A DNA stretch of 64,000 nucleotides from assembly GCA_029194675.1 (NCBI GenBank), contig JARFXP010000002.1, forward strand, positions 62,001 to 126,000, written 5' to 3'. Below are positions 34,382-43,700 of this stretch, in pieces (the stretch's first letter is position 1; the number at the start of each line of letters is the position of its first letter). The notes under the pieces were generated by a model. It had not been told where the DNA came from and did not search any database. It worked only from the letters and a program-made list of their open reading frames with translations. The translations under genes and the position numbers were made by a program. The stretch is from Nitrospira sp. (GTDB lineage Bacteria; Nitrospirota; Nitrospiria; Nitrospirales; Nitrospiraceae).

Positions 34382-34684
34382 GAGGCCACACAACCGACTC
34401 TAAAACCTGTCTGCGGTGTGCAGAAACAAAGCTGAGGATAATGGGGATCGGATCTTGTTCCGTGCATCACCAAATTATGAGTCTCCTTCAGTGTTCCAGC
34501 AGTCCAGGAACAGGAGTTTGATGGGTTTATTGGTGTGTGAGTAAACGCACAAATTCAGCGGCTGAAATAACAGGGACGCCGCTGTGGTTCGTCTTGAATC
34601 CAGCTCGGACTTGCCAGTAGACTTACCTGACGGTATCGTGAGCTGACACCCCATCTATCGACCGGTCTCCATCCGGGGGTTTTT
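34382..34684. other. Gap of about 300 bases
   Basis: I see no convincing gene, RNA or strong hairpin here. It lies between the possible PIN-like gene and a DUF433/DUF5615 pair. Confidence 0.5.
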
Positions 34685-34903
34685 ATGGAAGTCCAGTATC
34701 TGAGTCGTGACCCGGAAATCATGAGCGGCGCCCTCTGTTTCATGGGAACCCGTGTGCTGGTTCAATCCCTGTTTGATTACCTGGAGGGGAGCTCATCGTT
34801 GGAGGAATTTCTGAAGGACTTCCCCTCAGTCTCTCGTGAAGCAGCCGTAGCCGTGCTCGAGGTGGCGAAGGAGCGTCTTTTCGCTCATGCGCCTGCTGCT
34901 TGA
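34685..34903 (+). CDS. DUF433 antitoxin-like protein
   Basis: A 72-residue DUF433 protein: SRDPEIMSGALCFMGTRVLVQSLFDYLE and LEEFLKDFPSVSREAAVAVLE. DUF433 proteins are small helix-turn-helix antitoxins that pair with DUF5615 PIN-like proteins. It overlaps the next gene by 17 bases. Upstream is GGGGGT with a poor ribosome site. Confidence 0.87.
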   Translation: MEVQYLSRDPEIMSGALCFMGTRVLVQSLFDYLEGSSSLEEFLKDFPSVSREAAVAVLEVAKERLFAHAPAA

Positions 34904-35207
34904 CGAGTCCGTCCCGCGCCGTTTTCTCCAGGCACTACGCGCACACACTGTCAAGACTGCTGTGGAGATGGGGTGGGGCGGGAGAAAGAACGGTGAGCTG
35001 TTAGCACTCGCAGCTACCGAGTTCGAGGCATTCATTACGGTTGATCAAAACCTTCCTTACCAACAGAATATTTCGACTCTTCCCATCGCGGTCGTTGTGC
35101 TCGTAGCCCCGTCTAATGAGCTGCAGGCCCTGCTCCCCCTTGTACCACGTCTTGAGGAGGCACTTGCGACGTTGCGGCCGAGATCGCTTGTTCAGATCAG
35201 AACATAG
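34887..35207 (+). CDS. DUF5615 PIN-like toxin
   Basis: A 106-residue PIN-like (Mut7-C/VapC-related) protein. MRLLLDESVPRRFLQAL carries the first acidic residue, and EFEAFITVDQNLPYQQN the later Asp in the typical TxDxxL-like motif. It forms a toxin-antitoxin pair with the DUF433 gene that overlaps it. The expected activity is RNA cleavage. Confidence 0.87.
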   Translation: MRLLLDESVPRRFLQALRAHTVKTAVEMGWGGRKNGELLALAATEFEAFITVDQNLPYQQNISTLPIAVVVLVAPSNELQALLPLVPRLEEALATLRPRSLVQIRT

Positions 35208-35245
35208 CGGGGGCACAATGAAATAGAGGCCCAGAATTGATTGGC

Positions 35246-35929
35246 TCATCCCTGGATGGTCCCAATCACGATGGCATTGGCGACGAATCGGCCGTAGGGC
35301 ACGTCGCGGCATTGCTCCCAATCCGACTCGATCCAATAATTCTGCTTTGAAATCCGCTTGAGAAAATGCTGGGTCGTGAATGGGCTCTTGCCGCTGTTCT
35401 GCAAATAATCGAAGTAGCGGTTGTAGCCGATGGGCAGGCTGGCCACGAGTTGGCCGGACGGGGCCAGGCAGGTGGATCGCAGATGATCAATTGCCTGCAG
35501 CAGTTTGATTGGCTTCTGGGGCTGTTCGTCCCAGCCGACATGCTCCAAGGTTGAGATGCTGATAATCAGATCATATTTATCCTGAGGGGCAAACTCGACG
35601 ATATCCCGATTGATGATGCCGGAGCTGACTTCATATTTGTCGACGACGTCATGATGAATGGGGAAATAGTGAGATAAGACGTTGCCCACTTCGAGCACCC
35701 GCTTACCTTCATGTTTCAAAAGGAGTTCACGGAAGATGGGGATCTCGACGCCGCGCTCGTTCTTCCAGGTTTTGTTGTACATGTGGTACAGGTACTCGTA
35801 CGTCTTGTCGTCGAAATGGAAAGTCTTGGTCCGCATGAAGCGGGTCAGCGTCATCTTCATGAGACGCCAGTATCGCCTGAATGCGCTTTCACCGGCTGAG
35901 GCTCTTGTGTAATCGTAGGTATAGGACAA
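35246..35929 (-). CDS. Class I SAM-dependent methyltransferase
   Basis: A 227-residue methyltransferase with motif I at KRVLEVGNVLSHYFP, an acidic residue near VVDKYE, and post-motif II at YDLIISISTLEHVGWDEQ. No membrane segment is evident. The substrate is unknown; the family includes small-molecule and sugar methylases. A small unassigned gene lies just upstream on the same strand. Confidence 0.85.
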   Translation of the reverse strand: MSYTYDYTRASAGESAFRRYWRLMKMTLTRFMRTKTFHFDDKTYEYLYHMYNKTWKNERGVEIPIFRELLLKHEGKRVLEVGNVLSHYFPIHHDVVDKYEVSSGIINRDIVEFAPQDKYDLIISISTLEHVGWDEQPQKPIKLLQAIDHLRSTCLAPSGQLVASLPIGYNRYFDYLQNSGKSPFTTQHFLKRISKQNYWIESDWEQCRDVPYGRFVANAIVIGTIQG

Positions 35930-35949
35930 GAACGTCCTGCTTCGAGAGA

Positions 35950-36204
35950 TTACTCGAAGATGATGCGAGATCCGGGTGATTTCATTTTGAAGATCTGCAA
36001 GGCATTGTAGATACCCTTGGCTGGGTGGTTCAGGATCAGGCGAGAATTGGTGATATGAGTATCGAGGAGCTCGTATTGTCCACCACTGTAATAGAGGTCG
36101 CAGTCGTCGATCTGACAGTTCTTGTAGACGTGATTGTCCAATGCCAGTTGCGCCTTGGAAAAGGTTTGCCCGTCAATAATGATGTAATTCGGTTCCAACC
36201 CCAT
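35950..36204 (-). CDS. Small protein of unknown function
   Basis: An 84-residue product I cannot assign. It contains short strands with repeated N/D/C/Y turns (YKNCQIDDCDLYYSGGQYELLDTHITNSRLIL), reminiscent of right-handed beta-helix or pentapeptide-like rungs. It is on the same strand as the methyltransferase, 20 bases ahead of it, and may share its transcript. Confidence 0.55.
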   Translation of the reverse strand: MGLEPNYIIIDGQTFSKAQLALDNHVYKNCQIDDCDLYYSGGQYELLDTHITNSRLILNHPAKGIYNALQIFKMKSPGSRIIFE

Positions 36205-36292
36205 TCCGCCTGTCTCCGCGGCGCACTATAGCAAGTCTCTCCTTGAACAGCAAACCAACGTTCGGTCATGACTTCGCGGGACTCACGCCTCG

Positions 36293-37533
36293 TTATCGAT
36301 TCTCCAACCGGTTGAAGTCGAGCAGCCCCGCTCCGAGCGGGTCGATCCGCCTGTAGATCTCGTGGATCCCATAGACATAGTCCTTGACCGACTGGTGGGC
36401 ATCTCGGTACCAGAAGTCCCGTTCCCGCTCCCGTTCCTTGCCGGGGAGCAGCATCAGGAAGTTGAATTCCCCCTCCATCCGCAAGAAATCCATGTAGAGG
36501 CGCGTGTCGAGCCGGTGTCCGGCGAAGCATAGACGTCGAAGCCGGCCACGAGTAGATAGTAAATTCGCTCGAGCAGATCGTAGGACAGGAGCCAGGCGGT
36601 TTTTGGATCGTCGCCGACCAGGCCTTGTACCACAGAGGCGCTGTCGGCGTGGCGGAACACGGTGAGGGCTGTGTTACGGTTCCGTCCCCGCCCGTTCCAG
36701 ACAAAGGACAGGTCGTGCGCCTCGTGTTCGACTCTGAGGTCTTCAAGATAGGCTTGCTTGGCTTTGAGGAATTCGTTTTGCGTACGGGAGTATTTCAGCC
36801 AGGAGGCCAGGCCGAGTCGGCTTGTTCCTTCGGTGGTCGGCAGGTAGAGATGTTTGCTCGTCCTCGCCAGGAATTCCTCGTTCTTGTCGAGCACAGCGCT
36901 GTCCGGGTCCACGAAGAAAATCCAGAACCGATCATCGATGGCGGTGAGCGCGATGGTTCCGCGGCAGACCGGCCCCTTGATGAACAACATGACAAAGGCA
37001 AGGGCATCGTCGAGCAGAAACCGGTAACGTGAGCGGACCGGCAGGTCGCGGAACGCGACAAAAGGGTTCGAGACTACGGCGGCCTCATAGGTGGGCAGCG
37101 CTTGGACGTTGTACGGCTGGTCAAGGAACAGTTCGGTATAATGCTGTTTCCGTGAGGTATTGAGCACGTAGGGGGTGTGTAGCTTGGTCAGGAAGCTGCC
37201 ACGCACCGGCTCGAGACGATAGTAGACGCGGGTCACTCCAGGGTCGTCATAGGGCCGACGTGTCACGATCGGGTCGATGGGCTGACCTGGTGCCGAACGA
37301 GACCGTATGAGGCGAAACCACTGCCGATCGGGTAGCTCGTCGAAATAGAGATGGGTTGACCTCGATTGTCAATAGTGGACGGCTGCACTGCCGGCCGTCG
37401 TGGGAGGAGGCGCGGCCGGTTCACCGGCGTGCGCCGGTCCTGATGACGTAGAGCGTGCGCATCCGGTCAGGCTCCACAAAAGAAGGCTCAGAAATAACCA
37501 GCCGGCTGTGGCGAGGCAAGGGGGTCGGATCAC
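36293..37533 (-). pseudogene. cti: Fatty acid cis/trans isomerase, decayed
   Basis: Remains of the periplasmic haem enzyme that turns cis- into trans-unsaturated membrane fatty acids under solvent stress. The N-terminal signal with lipobox (LLLWSLTGC) runs from a GTG at 37533, but the frame stops at 37369-37371. It then resumes in the same frame with HLYFDELPDRQWF, TRRPYDDPGV, FIKGPVCRG and RYRFLLDDA, all typical of the C-terminal half. The middle part, including the CxxCH haem site expected in this family, is missing. Around 36510-36525 one base is lost, because AGHRLDTRLYMDFLRMEGEF continues in another frame to 36293. Stop, large deletion and frameshift together make a functional product unlikely. 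Confidence 0.82.
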
Positions 37534-37842
37534 ACCGAGAACTTCGTCCCGTCCTCGGCATGACCTTTGTCTCCCATCGTTGCTCTCCCCTCCGTTCCGC
37601 AGCTGACCGGAGACTGTAATATAACGCAGTGAGAAATAGCCGAGCCCTGGCGCTGGCCCCGTTTCGAGACAACGCTTCATCGGAGCAGAAGACGGCTTCG
37701 ACCGTCTGTTCCGGCTGACGAGGGGAGGCGCATGTATTCGGAGGCAGGAACCGGAGTGAGCTGTGCACCCTTCTCCAATTTACATAAGTGGCGTGCTCTC
37801 ACCAAGAGGAGCTGCTGAGGCACATAACAAATGGAAAGAACT
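37534..37842. other. Gap of about 310 bases between minus-strand genes
   Basis: No convincing gene. It would hold the promoter of the decayed isomerase gene and the 3' end of the sugar dehydrogenase transcript; I see no clear terminator. Confidence 0.45.
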
Positions 37843-39006
37843 CTAGTTCGGGACGATTCGGGATATGTTGCCACCCTTGGTCAGAATATAGAGCTCTCCC
37901 GAGCCATCCTGGCCAAAACTGGTGATGGAAGAAGCAGCCAGCAGGGGCCACTCTGTTTGTTCAAGAGCTGAGCCATTATTGAAGCGGAAGCTGCGGACAA
38001 ACCCGGCGCAAAAATCAGCATAGAAATAGGTGCCTTGGATTGCCGGTGCTGCTTGGCCTCGATAGACATACCCTCCGGTAACAGAGCAGGCTCCATTGTC
38101 ATGGGTATACTCAACAATCGGCAATGTAAGATTCCCGTTATTGCAGTTGGTGGCTGGGTTAAAACAAACTGATCCCTCCATGAGTCGCCAACCGTAATTG
38201 AGTCCTCTTCCTGCATTGGGACCCGCCGACACATTGATTTCTTCTCGAGCATCCTGGCCGACATCGCCGATATAGAGATCGTTCCCATCGAACGAAAAGC
38301 GCCAGGGATTCCGGAGTCCATAGCTCCAGATCAACTGATTGCCTCCGCTGAGGAGAAAAGGGTTGACTGTTCCGCTGGTGCAGGCTGCTCCGGTGGTTGG
38401 ATCGATCCGGAGCAGTTTTCCCAGTCGGCTTCCGAGGTTTTGGGCGTTATTGTTCGGATCCCCGGAACCTCCTCCATCTCCGACTCCTGCGTACAAACAG
38501 CCATCCGGTCCGAATGCCAACATGCCCCCATTATGGTTGGCGAAACCCGGATGTGGAATGGAGACCAAGATGACCTGCGAAGCTGGAGCAGCGACGTTGG
38601 GGTCTGTTGGTGACACTAGAAGCCGAGCGATCGTGATTGCTCCGTTGGCGTCCGTATAATAGATATAGAACCGACCGTTGGTATTGTAGTTTGGGTCAAA
38701 GGCCGCTCCCAGCAAGCCTTGTTCTCCTCCACTTGTGATGCCCGTCACGGTCAGAAATGTCGAGAGCACGCTTCCAGTTGCCCGATCAAGTACTTTAATG
38801 GCGCCTCCCAGTTCCAGGACGAAGAGACGATTCGAATCACCAGGGGGCGCCGTCATGAATACCGGAAAATTAAGGTTGCTCGCGATGGTTTGGAGCTTCA
38901 GAGTGGTTGATGTCGGAGCGCTGTCCTGGGTGTCACCTTTTCCTCCACAAGCAGCAAGGCCGGTACAACACATACATAGGGTGGTCCAGAGGATAAGCGT
39001 TCTCAT
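37843..39006 (-). CDS. PQQ-dependent sugar dehydrogenase-like lipoprotein
   Basis: A 387-residue six-bladed propeller protein of the soluble glucose/aldose dehydrogenase (YliI/Asd) family. The signal ends in the lipobox LAACGG, so it is probably a membrane-anchored periplasmic lipoprotein. Family motifs are FPVFMTAPPGDSNRLFV, GGEQGLLGAAFDP, PGFANHNGGMLAFGPDG (with the catalytic-type His), GVGDGGG and SYGLRNPWRFSFD. The family oxidises aldose sugars with PQQ; no PQQ synthesis genes are in the window. Confidence 0.9.
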   Translation of the reverse strand: MRTLILWTTLCMCCTGLAACGGKGDTQDSAPTSTTLKLQTIASNLNFPVFMTAPPGDSNRLFVLELGGAIKVLDRATGSVLSTFLTVTGITSGGEQGLLGAAFDPNYNTNGRFYIYYTDANGAITIARLLVSPTDPNVAAPASQVILVSIPHPGFANHNGGMLAFGPDGCLYAGVGDGGGSGDPNNNAQNLGSRLGKLLRIDPTTGAACTSGTVNPFLLSGGNQLIWSYGLRNPWRFSFDGNDLYIGDVGQDAREEINVSAGPNAGRGLNYGWRLMEGSVCFNPATNCNNGNLTLPIVEYTHDNGACSVTGGYVYRGQAAPAIQGTYFYADFCAGFVRSFRFNNGSALEQTEWPLLAASSITSFGQDGSGELYILTKGGNISRIVPN

Positions 39007-39348
39007 TGGGTAAGCCCTTGTCTTGCTTGGGAGATATTCCGCATCTTATCACTCCTTGTGGTAACAAATCCTTAGCGCCATTTGAAGAGGGCAGACTTAT
39101 CTCAGGAATGACACCAGAACAACCTGGTCCCTGGGCTTCGCTGAGTCTGGTGTTTTCTAGAAGGGCAGTCTTTTGTCTTGATCCGCTCAGGGCGACTCTA
39201 TAGAATGGCTCAGCTTTTCGGGTGGTTAGCTTCTTGTTCGACTCCGCCCGCCTTGGATTTACCCACTCGCGCATGTACTTTGGATGGGTTGAAGCCACGG
39301 AGAGCCGTGTGACATAAGGAGTCCGTTTAACCAGCAGGAGGATTTCCC
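39007..39348. other. Intergenic region with a hairpin upstream of hppA
   Basis: The divergent promoter region of the sugar dehydrogenase and hppA genes. ACACCAGA (39111-39118) can pair with TCTGGTGT (39146-39153), followed by TTTTC. This could be a terminator-like leader structure about 190 bases before hppA. No gene is supported here. Confidence 0.35.
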
Positions 39349-41403
39349 GTGAGTGACTCATCGATTGTAACGTTTGCTCTTATAGCGGCCGTGGCTGGTA
39401 TCGCCTATGGGCTGTACCTCGCGATGTGGGTGTTCAGGCTCGATGCCGGCAATGCCAAGATGCAGGAAATCTCAAAAGCCATTCAAGAGGGTGCCAGCGC
39501 CTACATGAATCGACAGTACAAGACCGTCGGGTATGTCGCCGCGGGCCTGTTCGTCATTCTGGCGGCGGCTGGAGCCGTCTCGGATAAATTTGGTCTGATC
39601 ACTGCGGTCGGATTCTTAGTCGGCGCCAGTGCCTCGGCCATCGCCGGCTACGTGGGCATGATCATCGCGGTTCGTGCCAATGTTCGGACTGCCCAAGCAG
39701 CCCATGATGGGATGAATGCGGCCTTGATCGTTGCCTTTCGCGGTGGAGCGGTGACGGGCCTGCTCCTGATCGGGCTCGGACTTCTGGCTATTACTGGGTT
39801 CTATACCATTGCAGTATCAATGGCTGGACAGGAGAAAGCCATTCACGCGTTGCTCAGTCTTGGCTTCGGTGGCAGTCTGATCTCCGTCTTCGCACGCGTC
39901 GGTGGCGGCATCTACACGAAGGCAGCCGACGTCGGTGCCGACTTGGTCGGCAAAGTAGAAGCGGGGATTCCAGAAGATGATCCGAGAAATCCGGCCGTGA
40001 TTGCAGATAACGTGGGTGACAATGTGGGTGACTGCGCCGGAATGGCGGCAGACTTGTTTGAAACCTATGCCGTGACGACCGTGGCAGCCATGGTGTTGGC
40101 CTTTACGATGTTCAAGGGAGCGACCGCTCCAATCCTTTATCCGTTAGCGTTAGGTGGGGTGACGATCTTTGCCACAATTATCGGTATCTTCTTTGTCAAG
40201 GTCACTCCGGGCGGGGAAATCATGCCGGCGCTCTATAAAGGGTTGTTTGTAGCCGGTGGGATCGCAGCTGCGGCATTTTTGCCGATCACCTTCATGATCA
40301 TGGGTGGAGTAGGCGGTGTCAGCGGATTCAGCTACTACATCGCAGCGTTGATGGGCTTGGCCGTGACATTGGCGCTTGTGTTTATCACGGATTATTACAC
40401 CTCCAAGAGCTATGAACCGGTGCAGTACATCGCCAAGGCGAGTGAAACCGGCCATGCGACGAATATTATCGCAGGCTTGGCGGTGGGTATGCAGGCGACT
40501 GCAGCTCCTGTAGTGGTGATTGCCCTGGCAATTCTCGGCAGTTATTGGATTTGCGGGGGAGCGGAATCCAGTGGCCTGTATGGCGTTGCCGTCGCAGCGG
40601 TGTCCATGCTCTCGATGGCAGGGATTGTCGTTGCGATCGATGCCTTCGGTCCTATTACGGACAATGCGGGTGGCATTGCAGAAATGTCGCATTTGGGCAA
40701 GGACGTTCGAGACATCACGGATCCATTGGATGCGGTCGGCAATACGACCAAGGCGGTCACAAAGGGCTATGCGATCGGGTCCGCTGGTTTGGCGGCGGTC
40801 GTGTTGTTCGCGGAATATTCCCGCGAGGTTGCAGCCCGCAATCCCTCACTGGCCGCATTTGATCTTTCCAATCCGAAAGTTTTAGTGGGGCTGTTCCTCG
40901 GTGGCATGTTGCCGTTTATTTTCGGCGCATTGTGCATGAAAGCCGTCGGTCAAGCCGGTGGTTTGATCGTCGAAGAAGTCCGGCGCCAATTTCGGACGAT
41001 CAAGGGCATCATGGAGGGAACCGGTAAGCCGGAATATGGAACTTGTGTGGATATCGTGACGCAGGCGGCGATCCAGAAGATGATGATCCCAGGATTGATT
41101 CCGGTGGTGTCGCCACTCTTGATAGGCGTGATTCTTGGCCCTCAGGCGCTGGGTGGGGTGCTCGTGGGCAGCATCGTGACCGGTTTGTTTGTTGCGATTT
41201 CCATGACGAGCGGTGGTGGCGCCTGGGACAACGCCAAGAAGTTTATCGAAGAGCAGGGCAAGAAGGGGAGCGAAACACACAAGGCGGCGGTCACCGGTGA
41301 TACGGTCGGTGATCCATACAAGGACACAGCGGGTCCTGCCGTGAATCCGATGATCAAGGTGATTAATATCGTGGCGTTGCTTATTATTTCGCTCATTGTA
41401 TAG
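39349..41403 (+). CDS. hppA: K+-independent proton-pumping pyrophosphatase
   Basis: A membrane enzyme that couples hydrolysis of pyrophosphate to proton export or uptake across the membrane. The 684 residues form about 16 helices and include the substrate site [19 protein letters not shown], the [23 protein letters not shown] loop in parts, and [13 protein letters not shown] with [15 protein letters not shown] at the end. At NTTKAVTKG the Lys (about 468) and Thr (about 471) are those of the K+-independent, H+-pumping class. The start is GTG with AGGAGG upstream. Low-energy autotrophs often use this enzyme to save energy. Confidence 0.95.
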   Translation: MSDSSIVTFALIAAVAGIAYGLYLAMWVFRLDAGNAKMQEISKAIQEGASAYMNRQYKTVGYVAAGLFVILAAAGAVSDKFGLITAVGFLVGASASAIAGYVGMIIAVRANVRTAQAAHDGMNAALIVAFRGGAVTGLLLIGLGLLAITGFYTIAVSMAGQEKAIHALLSLGFGGSLISVFARVGGGIYTKAADVGADLVGKVEAGIPEDDPRNPAVIADNVGDNVGDCAGMAADLFETYAVTTVAAMVLAFTMFKGATAPILYPLALGGVTIFATIIGIFFVKVTPGGEIMPALYKGLFVAGGIAAAAFLPITFMIMGGVGGVSGFSYYIAALMGLAVTLALVFITDYYTSKSYEPVQYIAKASETGHATNIIAGLAVGMQATAAPVVVIALAILGSYWICGGAESSGLYGVAVAAVSMLSMAGIVVAIDAFGPITDNAGGIAEMSHLGKDVRDITDPLDAVGNTTKAVTKGYAIGSAGLAAVVLFAEYSREVAARNPSLAAFDLSNPKVLVGLFLGGMLPFIFGALCMKAVGQAGGLIVEEVRRQFRTIKGIMEGTGKPEYGTCVDIVTQAAIQKMMIPGLIPVVSPLLIGVILGPQALGGVLVGSIVTGLFVAISMTSGGGAWDNAKKFIEEQGKKGSETHKAAVTGDTVGDPYKDTAGPAVNPMIKVINIVALLIISLIV

Positions 41404-41502
41404 GGTAGCATCTCTTGTATCTCGCGAATCGTTGTTCGAGCCATGAAGTGGGTTGCTCGCGCTTTCTTCATGATCGAGCAGTCTTCCTCCTGTCGGTTCC
41501 TG

Positions 41503-41524
41503 AAGCCATGAGATGGCTTTTCTT
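41503..41524 (+). terminator. Possible terminator after hppA
   Basis: AAGCCAT (41503-41509) pairs with ATGGCTT (41513-41519) across a three-base loop, followed by a T-rich tail. It is about 100 bases after the hppA stop. Confidence 0.45.
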
Positions 41525-41626
41525 CTCGGCGAGAGTCTTCTCATGGTTTTTACGTTAGCTTGACGGTTTTACGAATGCTGGAGTAAGGTTAATTAAACCT
41601 GTCCTTGGTTATCGGGAGGTGCTCGG

Positions 41627-41830
41627 ATGGAAAAACAAGAGCGAAAACAGGAAACCAGACGAGAGCCGCAAGGTCAAGGTAAGGAAGAAGTCAAGGCGAA
41701 TCCCAAGGTTGTCGAAGCCGGCAAGAAGATCAAGGAAGACATCGATAAACTGGTCGATGAAATTGACGATGTCCTTGAAAAGAACGCCGAAGAATTTGTG
41801 AAGAACTACGTACAGAAAGGAGGAGAATAA
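41627..41830 (+). CDS. pup: Prokaryotic ubiquitin-like protein Pup
   Basis: A 67-residue intrinsically disordered tag that is linked by PafA to lysines of target proteins for the bacterial proteasome. The C-terminal half IDKLVDEIDDVLEKNAEEF and the ending VKNYVQKGGE match actinobacterial Pup closely. The last residue is already Glu, so deamidation by Dop would not be needed. GGGAGG precedes the ATG. It stands alone: no prcA, prcB, mpa, dop or pafA is adjacent, and recJ follows. Confidence 0.92.
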   Translation: MEKQERKQETRREPQGQGKEEVKANPKVVEAGKKIKEDIDKLVDEIDDVLEKNAEEFVKNYVQKGGE

Positions 41831-41996
41831 CACCGGCTCCAACTACCCCATTCCCACTCGATTCGTCCTACCCCTCCCACAAGGTCCTCGGTTTGACAAA
41901 GAATGAGCGACTTATTACAGTCTGCCCCGCTCCGCCGTGATTCGTAGTCTGAGTGGTCTGAATTGTGACACGGCGCAGCTTCTTAAGGAGACGAGG

Positions 41997-43697
41997 ATGA
42001 AGTCTAGACTTTGGGTCGTTCGCCAGGTCGATCCAATTCAACGGGGTCTCTTATCACAAGCCTTATCCATCTCATCGGTGACTGCCTCGTTGTTGCTCAA
42101 TCGGGGTGTCACGAACGTGGACCAGGCGACAGCCTGGATGTCTCCTCTCCGAACTCATGATCCTTTCTTGATTCCCGATATGGAACGGGCAGTTGACCGT
42201 CTGTATCAGGCCATGCAACGGCGCGAGGTCGTCTGTTTTTACGGCGATTATGATGTGGACGGCATGTCCGCGACGAGTATTTATCTTTCATTTTTCCGTG
42301 AGCTCGGCGCCGAAGTCCGAGCCTATGTCCCTCATCGCCTGCGTGAGGGATATGGTCTGAATGAGAACGCCGTTCGGATCTTGGCGAAGGAGGGTGTTTC
42401 TCTATTGGTAACGTCCGATTGCGGGACCACGTCGCATCGTGAGATCAGCCTTGCCAATCAATTGGGAATCGATGTCGTCGTGACCGACCACCATCAAAGC
42501 GACATGGAGATGCCGCCGGCTTTGGCGGTGATGAATCCGCATCGGTCCGAAGCGTGGTATCCCTTTCACGGGCTTTGTTCCGGTGGGCTTGCATACAAGG
42601 TTGCTCAGGCCTATGACAGAAAGTACGGTTCCGGTTCGGTGCCACTGGAGTCACTATTGGATCTGGTCGCGCTTGCGACGATCGCCGACGTGGTTCCGCT
42701 GCAAGATGAAAATCGACTATTCGTTCGAGAAGGTCTCGCTCAAATTTCACGAGGGGCGCGCTGCGGCATACGAGCCTTGAAGTATGTCGCCGGTATCAGT
42801 CGTGAATGCACGACGGAAACCGTCGCGTTTAAACTCGGGCCTCGACTTAATGCCGCAGGGCGATTAGATGAGGCTATCAAAGGGGTCAAACTTCTGACGA
42901 CGGAATCTGAATGGGAAGCCAAAGAGTTGGCTGAAGATTTGGAACGGTTGAATCGAGCCCGCCGTGATCTCGAGGCCGAGATTCTACAGGAAGCGTTAGC
43001 TCAGGTGGAAGCACGGGAGTGGCCGGGCGGCATCGTGCTGTATGCACGAGGGTGGCATCTAGGGGTCGTCGGTATCGTGGCCGCCCGTATCATGGAGCGG
43101 TTCCATCGTCCGACGGTCGTCATCGCTGTGAATGAACAGGGTATTGGAAAAGGGTCCGCCCGGACCGTGCCCGGGTTCGACTTGTATCAGAGTTTAACAG
43201 CCTGTCGAGACTTGCTCATGGCATTCGGTGGCCATCCCAGCGCGGCAGGAATTACGATTCAGGAAGCAAGGCTGCCGGAATTTTTGGAACGATTTTCCGC
43301 CATCGCCGAGACATGGCTCCGAGAGACTCAAAGTGTTCCCATGCTGCATGTGGATTCAGAAGTTCTGCTGAACGACGTCACGTTGCAGCTGATTCGGGAG
43401 ATCTGGACGTTGCATCCATTCGGGGCTGGAAATCCGGAGCCGACGTTCGCCGTCAAGGGTCTGGATGTTCTCAGCGCTCGAATGGTCGGAGAGAAGCATT
43501 TGAAGATGACGGTCCGCCAGGGAGGGTCGGTACCGTTTGATAGTATTGGATTCGGGATGAAATCGTTGGAGGAGTATGGATTGTCTCTCAAGACACCGAT
43601 CGACATCGCGTTTACGCCGGAACTGAATCACTGGAACGGGTATGATCGGATTCAACTGCGCCTCCGAGATATACGGGCGGCAGGTTGTGAGTCATAG
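41997..43697 (+). CDS. recJ: Single-stranded-DNA exonuclease RecJ
   Basis: A 5'-3' exonuclease acting in recombination and mismatch repair. The 566 residues show the DHH phosphoesterase motifs FYGDYDVDGMSA, LLVTSDCGTTSH, VVVTDHHQSD and NPHR, then the DHHA1 region with GGHPSAAGITI. The C-terminal OB-like domain is present. The ATG at 41997 has AAGGAGACGAGG upstream; the frame continues upstream but without support. The rel gene starts three bases after its stop. Confidence 0.94.
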   Translation: MKSRLWVVRQVDPIQRGLLSQALSISSVTASLLLNRGVTNVDQATAWMSPLRTHDPFLIPDMERAVDRLYQAMQRREVVCFYGDYDVDGMSATSIYLSFFRELGAEVRAYVPHRLREGYGLNENAVRILAKEGVSLLVTSDCGTTSHREISLANQLGIDVVVTDHHQSDMEMPPALAVMNPHRSEAWYPFHGLCSGGLAYKVAQAYDRKYGSGSVPLESLLDLVALATIADVVPLQDENRLFVREGLAQISRGARCGIRALKYVAGISRECTTETVAFKLGPRLNAAGRLDEAIKGVKLLTTESEWEAKELAEDLERLNRARRDLEAEILQEALAQVEAREWPGGIVLYARGWHLGVVGIVAARIMERFHRPTVVIAVNEQGIGKGSARTVPGFDLYQSLTACRDLLMAFGGHPSAAGITIQEARLPEFLERFSAIAETWLRETQSVPMLHVDSEVLLNDVTLQLIREIWTLHPFGAGNPEPTFAVKGLDVLSARMVGEKHLKMTVRQGGSVPFDSIGFGMKSLEEYGLSLKTPIDIAFTPELNHWNGYDRIQLRLRDIRAAGCES

Positions 43698-43700
43698 AAG

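Noticed and set aside
36036-36746. A 236-codon minus-strand open frame inside the isomerase remains
   Set aside because: Its translation shows no family features, while the other two frames give clear isomerase sequence over the same bases.
41627-41830. UBact rather than Pup
   Set aside because: The IDDVLEKNAEEF helix and the QKGGE ending match Pup; the UBact ending I know is different.
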